From contig DLKK01000010.1 of assembly GCA_002478955.1 (NCBI GenBank), positions 1-21,952 of the forward strand: a stretch of DNA of 21,952 bases, in the 5' to 3' direction. How positions within the stretch are numbered: the stretch's first letter is position 1; each line of letters opens with the position of its first letter. The notes below the pieces were generated by a model. That model did not search any database. It saw only the letters and a list, made by a program, of their open reading frames with translations, and was not told where the DNA came from. This DNA is from Treponema sp. UBA7590 (GTDB lineage: Bacteria > Spirochaetota > Spirochaetia > Treponematales > Treponemataceae). The position numbers and the translations under genes are program-made. Below are positions 14,706 to 21,902 of this stretch, piece after piece.

Positions 14706-16193
14706 TTAGAACGTATATTTTGCGGCAATCTGAACGAAACTGTTGTTGTGCCAGTCTCCAAATTCGCTGCGGTTTTTGATAAAGCTCTGCATATACATTC
14801 CGCTTGCAGAAAATTCAAGTCCGTCTGAAACATACCACGTTACTTTTGGCATGATGATAAGGTCAAAATGCTCAAATCCGTAGATTGCGCTTACTTCAGG
14901 CTTTAATTTTCCATGCGCCAAGTTATCTGAAATATTCAAGACAAGCTTATTGTCTGTTTCATAAGTATTTTTTTCTGTATCAAGCGAATTTTTTGAGTCA
15001 TCTATTTCATCATGGTTCAGAATGTACTTTCCTTGTGTCTGCAGATTAATGTTCAGTTCACTGATTGGAAGGTCTCTGTCAAATCCAAATACCCAAGCAA
15101 CTGAATTATTATGGATTTTTGGATCATCGCCAGCTACGTCCTGTGTAAGATTGTAAGCTGCTTCTGCGCGGAAATTATATGCGCCGAATGTTTTTGCCGC
15201 TTCAATTCCGAAAACCTGCAAAAAGTCATAGTCGATGAATTTGTCGTCTTCACTGGCACTGTCTTTAAGATAATTAGTAACATAGGTGTCCATTTTTTTG
15301 TAGTCAAATGAAGCCCGTTTGTCGCGTCCAAAATAATAGCTTACACCCCAGTCCCAGGAACCGGTTGTGGTTGTGAATCTTGCTCCAGCCTGCATATATT
15401 TAAGCTGGTACAAATCCGGGTAAAGGTCGTCTGCAAGGGAAGAGGAGTTGCTGAGCATAATTGTTTTGTTTGGTTCAGAGGCATTGACAATAGACTTTAA
15501 TGCTGCTTCTGAGAGAAATGTTTTCAATTCCTTAACCTGAGTTGGAACCCATCTTCCAGAAGAAGCGTAGCGGTCGGCGGTCATAAATGGAGTCCATACA
15601 AGCTCAAATCGGTTTGAAGTGAATGGACCGACATCATTTGGTGCGTTGTAAAGCACGCGAACCATCGGTTCAGAAAGCCGGCGGTCAATGTAGTCTGGAA
15701 TCAAAAAGTCTTTGTAGTCGTTTGCATTAAAATTGTCGATTACGTGGAGTTTGTCGCCTTTTCCCCATACAACTTTCATTTTTCCGGCTTGAACTACAAA
15801 ATTTCCTAGATAGGCTTCAAGAGTCAGTTCATCAATTATGTCAGTTTTGTAGTCTGTGATAATGTCTTTGCTTAGCGCAAATTTTACATCTGCAGAAACA
15901 GTGTCGTTTGAATAATTCAGTCCGAGTTTTCCTTTTGGGTCAACCCAAGTGTTCCATTCATCAATTGGAAGTCCGATTGTGCCTTCATCGTCTACGTAAG
16001 CGCGGAAATTAATCTGAGCCTCACCGTTTACTGATAGCGCTGTTGCGGCAAAAGACGAGGAAGATGAAGAATCACCAAAATCGCTTCCGAAGTCACTTCC
16101 AAAATCATCGCCAAAATCCATATCCTGGGCAATTGCAAAGGAAGTGCAGAAAGCGGCAACCGCTAAAACGGTAAGAATTTTTGTTCGTTTCAT
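14706..16193 (-). CDS. DUF1302-like outer-membrane beta-barrel protein with an N-terminal Asp-Phe-Gly repeat
   Basis: The 495-residue protein has a signal peptide (about 1-22). The mature N-terminus (24-47) is a low-complexity tract, DMDFGDDFGSDFGSDFGD plus a serine run. The remainder reads as a large barrel. Residues about 135-185 hold the DUF1302-like pattern LGNFVVQAGKMKVVWGKGDK, VIDNFNANDYKDFLIPDYID and RRLSEPMVRVLY. It ends in a Phe (FVQIAAKYTF), the usual barrel-assembly signal. AAGGA lies 7 bases before the ATG. It is the last gene of the RND operon, behind a hairpin in the 54-base gap. It probably forms the outer-membrane part of the system. The tract also occurs in the RND protein. 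The DUF1302 call is by motif memory and could be a related porin family. Confidence 0.75.
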   Translation of the reverse strand: MKRTKILTVLAVAAFCTSFAIAQDMDFGDDFGSDFGSDFGDSSSSSSFAATALSVNGEAQINFRAYVDDEGTIGLPIDEWNTWVDPKGKLGLNYSNDTVSADVKFALSKDIITDYKTDIIDELTLEAYLGNFVVQAGKMKVVWGKGDKLHVIDNFNANDYKDFLIPDYIDRRLSEPMVRVLYNAPNDVGPFTSNRFELVWTPFMTADRYASSGRWVPTQVKELKTFLSEAALKSIVNASEPNKTIMLSNSSSLADDLYPDLYQLKYMQAGARFTTTTGSWDWGVSYYFGRDKRASFDYKKMDTYVTNYLKDSASEDDKFIDYDFLQVFGIEAAKTFGAYNFRAEAAYNLTQDVAGDDPKIHNNSVAWVFGFDRDLPISELNINLQTQGKYILNHDEIDDSKNSLDTEKNTYETDNKLVLNISDNLAHGKLKPEVSAIYGFEHFDLIIMPKVTWYVSDGLEFSASGMYMQSFIKNRSEFGDWHNNSFVQIAAKYTF

Positions 16194-16210
16194 AAAAAAT
16201 CCTTTTGATT

Positions 16211-16239
16211 ATAAAAATACCGCCGCAAAACTGCGGCGG
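16211..16239 (-). terminator. Strong hairpin inside the operon, before the barrel gene
   Basis: CCGCCGCA (16220-16227) pairs perfectly with TGCGGCGG (16232-16239) around a 4-base loop. On the minus strand the stem is followed by TATTTTTAT, an imperfect T-run. It may be a leaky terminator or an RNA-stability element setting barrel expression below or apart from the two upstream genes. Confidence 0.55.
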
Positions 16240-16247
16240 AAAATGTT

Positions 16248-17069
16248 TTATTTAGCTGTATTCAAGTAGTTCTGTGTGAATACGCTGTCTGGAATCGCCT
16301 TGTCCAGGATGATATTGTAACCGTTCGGGCTTTTTGCATTTTTCTGGGCAGCAATTCTTGTTGAATGTCCATTTTTAACATTCTTCAAGGTTGTTGAAGT
16401 TGTAATTGTGTAACCCTGAATATTTTCGAGCTTGTCAACTGTCAATACTTTTACAAGAGTTCCATCTTTTTTGTCATACATTTCTGCGTAAACTGGAGTG
16501 TATGTGTTTTTGTCAATCCACTGGATTCTGTATTTGTACTGAGCTTTTGCGAATGTCGCATCTGTTGGAGTTGACTGAATCTTCCAGCAGCTGTAGCCAT
16601 TCTTTTCTTCTTCACCCAAAAGTTCGTGTGTATCGTCGTCAAGTTCGCGTGTAGACATATCGTCGTAAGTTGCGTCTGTTCCTGTGAAAGATTTGCTGCC
16701 TTCAGAAGAATTTACGCGGCGGGTTGTCTTAAGTGATGGCATGTAAATCCATTTGTCATCATCTTTGCCTTTGTTTTCTTTCTGAAGGAATTTGATTCCT
16801 TCATTTGATTTGTTTGTGCTTGACTTAAAATTCATTACAACATCAGAAGTATCTGTGCTCTGGTTGTGGCGGCCAAGCTCATCGATGATTCTGTGTTCCT
16901 CGATTTTTCCGCTTTTGTTAATCAAGTCCATTTCAATTATTGAATGGTTGAAATTCGGTTTTTTGATGTTCAATGCTTTGTCAACTATTGAACGCGCATC
17001 CTGTGCAAAAATCATTGCAGAAGCGGCAAGAATGGCTGCCGCAAAAAATGTTTTTTTCATAAGTTTCAT
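16248..17069 (-). CDS. LolA-like periplasmic outer-membrane lipoprotein-sorting family protein
   Basis: The 273-residue protein has a signal peptide (about 1-22, cleavage after FAQ). The mature part matches the LolA-like family found beside RND/MMPL exporters: WIYMPSLKTTRRVNSSEGSK, SFTGTDATYDDMS, then IQWIDKNTYTPVYAEMYDKK. LolA folds are open beta half-barrels that bind acyl chains, so it probably ferries a lipid or lipidated substrate through the periplasm. AGGAGA lies 5 bases before the ATG at 17069; an in-frame ATG at 17060 is less likely. It starts 18 bases after the RND gene. It is not the canonical lipoprotein chaperone LolA, which is shorter and lacks the PSLKTTRR motif. Confidence 0.85.
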   Translation of the reverse strand: MKLMKKTFFAAAILAASAMIFAQDARSIVDKALNIKKPNFNHSIIEMDLINKSGKIEEHRIIDELGRHNQSTDTSDVVMNFKSSTNKSNEGIKFLQKENKGKDDDKWIYMPSLKTTRRVNSSEGSKSFTGTDATYDDMSTRELDDDTHELLGEEEKNGYSCWKIQSTPTDATFAKAQYKYRIQWIDKNTYTPVYAEMYDKKDGTLVKVLTVDKLENIQGYTITTSTTLKNVKNGHSTRIAAQKNAKSPNGYNIILDKAIPDSVFTQNYLNTAK

Positions 17070-17087
17070 ATAAATCTCCTATAAAAA

Positions 17088-20000
17088 TTATTTATTTTCT
17101 TTATCTTCTTCTTTTCCCAAATCTTCTGTCGGCTCAACTTTTGGACGGCTGAATTTTGGATCATAGTTTGTAAGGAATCCTGGAAGAATTGTCATCGAAA
17201 GCATAGAGCTTGTGAACATAACGATTGCAATCAAAATTCCGATATAACGCAAAACTGCGAATTTTGAAAGACACAAAACTAGGAATCCAAGACCAACAGC
17301 AAGCGCATTTGTAAGAATTCCAACTCCACTTGAAGCGAAAGTTCTTCTTGCCGCAGCGTGAACGTCTGTAGTTTTTGCGCGTTCAGCGCGGTAAGTTTCA
17401 AGGAAGTGGATTGTGTAGTCAATACCGATTCCGACTGCAACAGAAGCGATGATTGAAGTTACAAGGTCAAGGTTGATTTTTGCGAATCCCATGGTCATGT
17501 AGTTCAGGAAAATTGTGAACGCAAGTGGAACTGCGCCAAGCAATCCAGCCCAGCCAGAGCGGAATGAAAGTGCAATTACAACAAATACACAAAGCAATGA
17601 GAACGCAAGACTCTGAATCTGTGAAGAAACGACCATGTCAGTCATTACAGATTCAAGTTCGCCCTTTCCTGTGAAAGAAATTTCGTAGCCTTCCGGGAAG
17701 TGATTTTTTGCGTAAGATTCACATTCTGAAATTACAGATTCAATATCTTCTGTTGACTGTGAGCGGAAAACCATCTGGACGCGCAAACGGTTAGGGTTCA
17801 GAACGTTTTCATTCTGCGGGTCGTTTGCCCAGCGGCCAAGCGTTTCCTTGTCAGAAAGCATGAACAGGAAGTTTCCTACAACATTCTTAAGGGCTTCGTG
17901 CTGAGCGTAGCCGTATTTTGCCTCGTCATAAGGAATTTCGTAGAAGTCGCTTCCTTTGTAGTTAAGCTTCTTTTCAAGAACTTTTACAACTTCATCAATT
18001 GTTGCGTTTTTTCCGCCAGCTTCCGCATAAGCAGAAGAAAGAAGTGCAAGACCTTCCTCAACAGTGATTGTGCTGTTCAATTTTTTTACATAAGCAACGT
18101 TTGGATCAACATAATCCGGGAGCATCTCGTAAGTTTCTTCTGTGGAAGAATTGTCTGTTCCGAAATCACCGAAATCGTCCATGCCAAAGTCACCAAAATC
18201 TGAACCGAAATCCGCAAAATCGTCTGCGCCAAAATCGCTTGAAGCAGAAGATACTGCAACTGTGTTCAAGCTTTCTGCGTTCGGTGCGTGCAAAACCTGA
18301 TTCATTCGTTTTATTAAAGTTGAGAATGAAATAATTTTTCCAACGCAAGGGAATTTTGTATAAATATCATCCTGCAAGCCATCTAGAGCTTCAAGAATGT
18401 CCGGATTTTTCATTGAGCCTTCTTCAAGCGCAACTTTTCTTCCGTCAGATTTTTTGATGATGTTTCCATTTACGTCAAGATATTTTCCATCTTTGTTCAT
18501 TACAGGAATTCCATCTTCATCAAGGAAATTTCCGTTCGCATCTGTTGCTTTTGGACCGTCAACAACCATGAAGATAAGATTTGTTCCAGCAAAACGCTTG
18601 TCAACGTAGTCAATATCCTGTCTTAACTGGCTTTCTTTAGGGAAGTAGTTGATGATTGAAGTATCAATGTGAAGTTTTTTGATTCCAAAGAAAGAGAAAA
18701 TGATTATAAGCGCGCCAAAAATGTACATTCTTGGTTTTGAGCCACAGAAGAAAAGGAAAATGCTGTACAAAGAGTCATGTGAAGCATTTCCACGGTTGAT
18801 TGTGTGCTTCTTTACCTTTGTTGTTACTTCCTGCATAATCTTTGATTTCTTGCCGATTTTGCTTACAGGTTTTACCATAAGAACGGCAGGAATGAAAGTT
18901 ACAGAGAAAAGCCATGCGAGCGCAACACCGATTGCTGTAAAGATTGCAAAACTGTGCAACGGCTGCATAGGACTTGATACAAGGGAAATAAATCCGATTA
19001 CAGTTGTGATTGCGGCAAGGAATACAGCAACTTTGCAGTCACCAACGCCTTTAAGGACGATTTCCTTGTGGACTTCCTTTGTGATTTCTATGCCTTTTGA
19101 TTTTGCTTCGTCCAGCGCGATGTAATAATGTGTAAGCACGTGGATTCCGTAGGCGGAACCGCAGGCGATAAGCGCAACTGGAATGATACTTGTAACGATT
19201 GTAAACGTAAAATTGAATACAGCCATAAGTCCGCAAGTACAAGCTGTTGAAAGAAGAACTGTGATAAGCGGAAGAACTGTTCCGTCTAAAGTTTTAAGAC
19301 TGATGAACAATGTGAGCAAAACAACAACAGAAACAAGAGGAATAAGTCTTACAAGGTCAGATATGATGAATTCGTGCATATTTTCAGAAACAACCGGGTC
19401 TCCAAAATAAATAACCTTAAGATTTGAGCCTTCTGTGTATTTTTTTGTTATTTCCTTTACAGTTTTCAGAGTTTCTTTTTCAATGTCGCTGGAAGATTTT
19501 GAGTTTGCCGCCGCTGTGCTGATTATTTCTGTGATTGAATCAAGTTCTTCCGGAGAAAATCCTTCTATAGAAGAAAGAGTTCCTTTTTTCTGGGCTTTCT
19601 TGAAATCCTTGAAAGTTTTGATTCCTGCGTTCGCAAGAATTTCAGCCTGATCAGGAGTGATTGTTCCTAAATATGCAATTTCGTCCGGGTGATTGTTTGT
19701 GACAAGCGTAATCTGCATCTGTGCAGCCTTGTTGTCGTCAGAAATAATTGAGCGGGTGTACATTTCGTCCCAGTCCGCAAGATTCTGCTTTAACTGGTTT
19801 GTCTGCTCAACTGTAAGTGGCGGAAGATAACCATTTTCATCGCGTTCAGCATCAATAATATTTCCTGCTGTAAGAGCACCGTCCACATCTTCAATAAAAT
19901 CGATTTTTGTAAGGGAATCGACGCGGTCAACTGTAGGCAAATTTTCTACATCTGTTGAGATATGATCAATAATTCCAAGAATTTCTGGAGTTATGATAGT

Positions 20001-20213
20001 TCCCTTGTCGGTTTCAAGAGAAACTCCAATAACAACAGTGCTACCAAAACGGTCTTCAGTTTCGATAAGATGTTTGTAGGATTCATGTTTCTGCGGGAAA
20101 TAAAGCCTTGTTGAGTCATCCATCTTTATGTTGCCAAGCTGGAGACCAAGTACCGCAGTAACAGCCAGAGTTACGATGATAATTAACCATGGGTGCTTGA
20201 ATAAGCGATTCAT
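17088..20213 (-). CDS. RND-superfamily (MMPL-type) exporter with unusual periplasmic inserts
   Basis: The protein of about 1041 residues is an inner-membrane, proton-driven type exporter with two repeats. A membrane segment at about 10-27 is followed by a periplasmic loop (30-280) and five to six segments (285-450). A segment near 498-512 is followed by a second loop (515-865) and a final cluster (868-1013, including GIGIDYTIHFLETYRAERAK). DDSTRLYFP and DTSIINYFP mark the two loop starts. Unusual parts are a helix-hairpin-helix-like stretch in loop 1 (about 183-232), and in loop 2 an Asp/Asn-Gly turn repeat (about 555-600) and an Asp-Phe-Gly tract (about 659-687). ATG 20213 is chosen because AGGAGG lies 11 bases upstream; an upstream TTG (20222) would be only 2 bases away. 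It is the first gene of the operon with the LolA-like and barrel genes. The substrate is unknown. Confidence 0.9.
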   Translation of the reverse strand: MNRLFKHPWLIIIVTLAVTAVLGLQLGNIKMDDSTRLYFPQKHESYKHLIETEDRFGSTVVIGVSLETDKGTIITPEILGIIDHISTDVENLPTVDRVDSLTKIDFIEDVDGALTAGNIIDAERDENGYLPPLTVEQTNQLKQNLADWDEMYTRSIISDDNKAAQMQITLVTNNHPDEIAYLGTITPDQAEILANAGIKTFKDFKKAQKKGTLSSIEGFSPEELDSITEIISTAAANSKSSSDIEKETLKTVKEITKKYTEGSNLKVIYFGDPVVSENMHEFIISDLVRLIPLVSVVVLLTLFISLKTLDGTVLPLITVLLSTACTCGLMAVFNFTFTIVTSIIPVALIACGSAYGIHVLTHYYIALDEAKSKGIEITKEVHKEIVLKGVGDCKVAVFLAAITTVIGFISLVSSPMQPLHSFAIFTAIGVALAWLFSVTFIPAVLMVKPVSKIGKKSKIMQEVTTKVKKHTINRGNASHDSLYSIFLFFCGSKPRMYIFGALIIIFSFFGIKKLHIDTSIINYFPKESQLRQDIDYVDKRFAGTNLIFMVVDGPKATDANGNFLDEDGIPVMNKDGKYLDVNGNIIKKSDGRKVALEEGSMKNPDILEALDGLQDDIYTKFPCVGKIISFSTLIKRMNQVLHAPNAESLNTVAVSSASSDFGADDFADFGSDFGDFGMDDFGDFGTDNSSTEETYEMLPDYVDPNVAYVKKLNSTITVEEGLALLSSAYAEAGGKNATIDEVVKVLEKKLNYKGSDFYEIPYDEAKYGYAQHEALKNVVGNFLFMLSDKETLGRWANDPQNENVLNPNRLRVQMVFRSQSTEDIESVISECESYAKNHFPEGYEISFTGKGELESVMTDMVVSSQIQSLAFSLLCVFVVIALSFRSGWAGLLGAVPLAFTIFLNYMTMGFAKINLDLVTSIIASVAVGIGIDYTIHFLETYRAERAKTTDVHAAARRTFASSGVGILTNALAVGLGFLVLCLSKFAVLRYIGILIAIVMFTSSMLSMTILPGFLTNYDPKFSRPKVEPTEDLGKEEDKENK

Positions 20214-20250
20214 GATATACAAAACCTCCTAATTATTATTAGCAGTCTAT

Positions 20251-20277
20251 AAGTTTAAGAAATTAAACCGATAAACT
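20251..20277 (-). promoter_or_regulatory. Candidate ArsR-type operator at the RND promoter
   Basis: GTTTAA (20253-20258) and TTAAAC (20263-20268) form a perfect inverted repeat. TTAAACCGATAAACT (20263-20277) recurs as TTAAACGAATAAACT at 20405-20419, by the regulator's own promoter. Shared sequence at both divergent promoters suggests one regulator binds both; this is inference. Confidence 0.5.
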
Positions 20278-20278
20278 A

Positions 20279-20307
20279 AATATAATAATTTTATAAAATA
20301 ACGTCAA
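20279..20307 (-). promoter_or_regulatory. Promoter of the RND-LolA-barrel operon
   Basis: On the minus strand TTGACG (20302-20307) and TATATT (20279-20284) are 17 bp apart. The candidate operator lies immediately downstream, well placed for repression. Confidence 0.65.
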
Positions 20308-20376
20308 TAAAATTTTGTATCAAAGTGTAATAGAAATTTCTGGTTTTTTTATTCAAAATCATCAAAATCGCCTAAC

Positions 20377-20437
20377 TTGACATTGTAATAGAGTGATTAT
20401 AAACTTAAACGAATAAACTTATAAACTGATTTAAGTT
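20377..20437 (+). promoter_or_regulatory. Promoter and candidate operator of the ArsR-type regulator gene
   Basis: TTGACA (20377-20382) is followed 17 bp later by TAAACT (20400-20405); TATAAA at 20398-20403 is an alternative with 15-bp spacing. TTAAACGAATAAACT (20405-20419) matches the site at the RND promoter. AACTTAAA (20402-20409) and TTTAAGTT (20430-20437) form a perfect 8-bp inverted repeat. The sites overlap or follow the -10, consistent with autorepression. Confidence 0.55.
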
Positions 20438-20448
20438 GGGGCGGCAAG

Positions 20449-20853
20449 ATGAATTCGTTCAACAGTGAATATTTTAAGGAAAAAATCAATGCAATCCGGC
20501 AGAAATTTAACATTTGTACGCCTTACATGACGACTTTGAGCGATACTGTCCGGCAAAAAATCCTTTTGATTCTGGCGGAATCTGGAACTGACGGAATGGA
20601 CGTTCAGGATATAACCGCAAAAACCCATCTTTCTCGGCCGGCGATTTCGCACCATCTGCGTATTTTAAAAGATGCCGGAATGATTATAAGCCACAAGAAA
20701 GGAACTCAGGTTTACTATTTTATATATATCCATAATGCTCTTGAACGGCTGATGGATCTGATTTCTACGGTGGAAAATCTGGTTTCAAATATTGATATGG
20801 AATCTGTGAAAGAAAATGCGCCTTGGATGATTGATGAAAAGGCTGTAAACTGA
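20449..20853 (+). CDS. ArsR-family winged-helix transcriptional regulator
   Basis: The 134-residue protein carries an ArsR/SmtB-type DNA-binding domain (about 30-95). The segments are TLSDTVRQKILLILAESG, then the HTH VQDITAKTHLSRPAISHHLR and LKDAG, then the wing ISHKKGTQVYYFIY. The ELCVCDL-type cysteine pair of metal sensors is absent (MDVQDI in its place), and the only cysteine is near residue 23, so metal sensing is unlikely; it may sense a lipid, redox state or another ligand. It is divergent from the RND operon, with related repeats at both promoters, so it is probably a local repressor of that operon. The ATG at 20449 has only a G-rich TTGGGGCGG upstream. Confidence 0.88.
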   Translation: MNSFNSEYFKEKINAIRQKFNICTPYMTTLSDTVRQKILLILAESGTDGMDVQDITAKTHLSRPAISHHLRILKDAGMIISHKKGTQVYYFIYIHNALERLMDLISTVENLVSNIDMESVKENAPWMIDEKAVN

Positions 20854-20897
20854 AAATAAAATCTGGTTTTGCGTAGCGTGAGGGATTGAAGTGCGTC

Positions 20898-21005
20898 GGT
20901 CAGCAATCTGACCTTACGAGTTTTTTTCAAAAACTCGCAGACATTTCTTAGGAATGAACCGTGGTTTGTTTGCGAAATGAAAAAAGCCCGACGGCTTTAG
21001 CCGTC
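20898..21005. repeat. Cluster of three hairpins, probable intergenic repeat element
   Basis: GGTCAG (20898-20903) pairs with CTGACC (20908-20913). CGAGTTTTT (20917-20925) pairs with AAAAACTCG (20929-20937). GACGGC (20990-20995) pairs with GCCGTC (21000-21005). All are perfect. The stretch is more GC-rich than its flanks and has no ORF, so it looks like a structured intergenic repeat. On the minus strand the last hairpin is followed by GGGCTTTTTT and would work as a terminator, but no minus-strand gene ends here. Confidence 0.5.
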
Positions 21006-21045
21006 ACGCCCAGATTAAAAAAATCAAATAAATTTAGAGGTTGTT

Positions 21046-21846
21046 ATGAAAAAAATTGTTTTGGCAGCGGCGGCTCTTGTTGCGGCGGCTGTTTTTGCTG
21101 GCTGCAAGGAAAAAAGTACGGATTTAGTTTTGGGTGACTGGAATTTGGTTCAGTACAATATTGAAGGAAAATCTGTTGATGTGTCAAAGGCTTCTGTTTC
21201 ATTTGTGGCGGACGGAAAAAATTTTAATATTTCAGGATTTTCGGGCGTGAATTTGTTTTCCGGCTCGTGCAGAATTAATGGAAGAAAACTTGCGATTGGC
21301 GATGCTCTGGTGACTACAAAAATGGCCGGAAGCAAGGATGATATGAAATTTGAACGCGAATTTTTGGCTTCTTTGGGCGGAGCGGACAGCGTTGAAGTAA
21401 AATCTGAAGGCGAAAAATTGTTTTTGCACATTTTTAATTCTTCAGAAAAGTCTGAAATGATTTTTGCGCGTGCCTCTATTAAGGATTCTGAATGGATTCT
21501 GACTTCAATTTTAAAGGGCGATGGCGTTGTTAGCGTAAATGTTGATGAGGATGAACTTCCGACCCTTAAATTTACTGCAGAAGGAAAAGCGGCTGGTTTT
21601 TCGGGCGTGAATTATTACACAATGGATTATACGCTTGATGAGAACGGCAAAAAACTTTCGTTTACGCTGGGAGCTTCTACTTTGATGGCTTCTGGAAATC
21701 CGGAGGCAATGGAACTTGAGAGGCAGTTTTTTGTGAATATTGACCAGGCGAACTCATATTCAATTTCAGGGGAAAATCTTACAATACGTTCAAAAGATGG
21801 AAAAATTCTCCTGGAATTTGTGAAAAAATCGACTGTTGAAGAATAA
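21046..21846 (+). CDS. Lipoprotein with two tandem META (DUF306) domains
   Basis: The 266-residue protein has a lipoprotein signal peptide ending in VFAGC (Cys20 would be acylated). Two META/HslJ-like domains follow, at about 30-135 and 147-258. Each has the family pattern: a start near W(N/I)L, the FSGVN core (FSGVNLFSGS and FSGVNYYTMD), a strand with GRKLAIG or GKKLSFTLG, and an (M/L)ExxFx-type end (FEREFLASL and LERQFFVNI). META domains occur in envelope stress and antibiotic-tolerance proteins such as HslJ, but the activity is unknown. AGAGG lies 5 bases before the ATG. The gene stands alone with its own terminator. The internal duplication is clear; the membrane it is anchored to is not. 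Confidence 0.87.
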   Translation: MKKIVLAAAALVAAAVFAGCKEKSTDLVLGDWNLVQYNIEGKSVDVSKASVSFVADGKNFNISGFSGVNLFSGSCRINGRKLAIGDALVTTKMAGSKDDMKFEREFLASLGGADSVEVKSEGEKLFLHIFNSSEKSEMIFARASIKDSEWILTSILKGDGVVSVNVDEDELPTLKFTAEGKAAGFSGVNYYTMDYTLDENGKKLSFTLGASTLMASGNPEAMELERQFFVNIDQANSYSISGENLTIRSKDGKILLEFVKKSTVEE

Positions 21847-21855
21847 ATCTGGCGG

Positions 21856-21881
21856 GAGTTTTTGTTAAGACTCAATTTTTT
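21856..21881 (+). terminator. Intrinsic terminator of the META lipoprotein gene
   Basis: GAGTTTT (21856-21862) pairs with AAGACTC (21867-21873) with one G-U pair and a 4-base loop. AATTTTTT follows. Confidence 0.75.
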
Positions 21882-21902
21882 GCAGGCCGCTTTTTTGGGT
21901 GG

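Noticed and set aside
18679..19125. A 148-codon plus-strand open frame within the RND gene.
   Set aside because: It is antisense to a conserved transmembrane region, its translation shows no family features, and it lacks start signals.
20354..20372. Intergenic sequence that on the minus strand resembles the Asp-Phe-Gly coding repeat (GATTTTGATGATTTTG).
   Set aside because: It is not in an open frame with a start and is short enough to be chance in AT-rich DNA.
20983..21010. Terminator for a minus-strand gene.
   Set aside because: The hairpin followed by GGGCTTTTTT would work on the minus strand, but no minus-strand gene ends there; it is better explained as part of a structured repeat.
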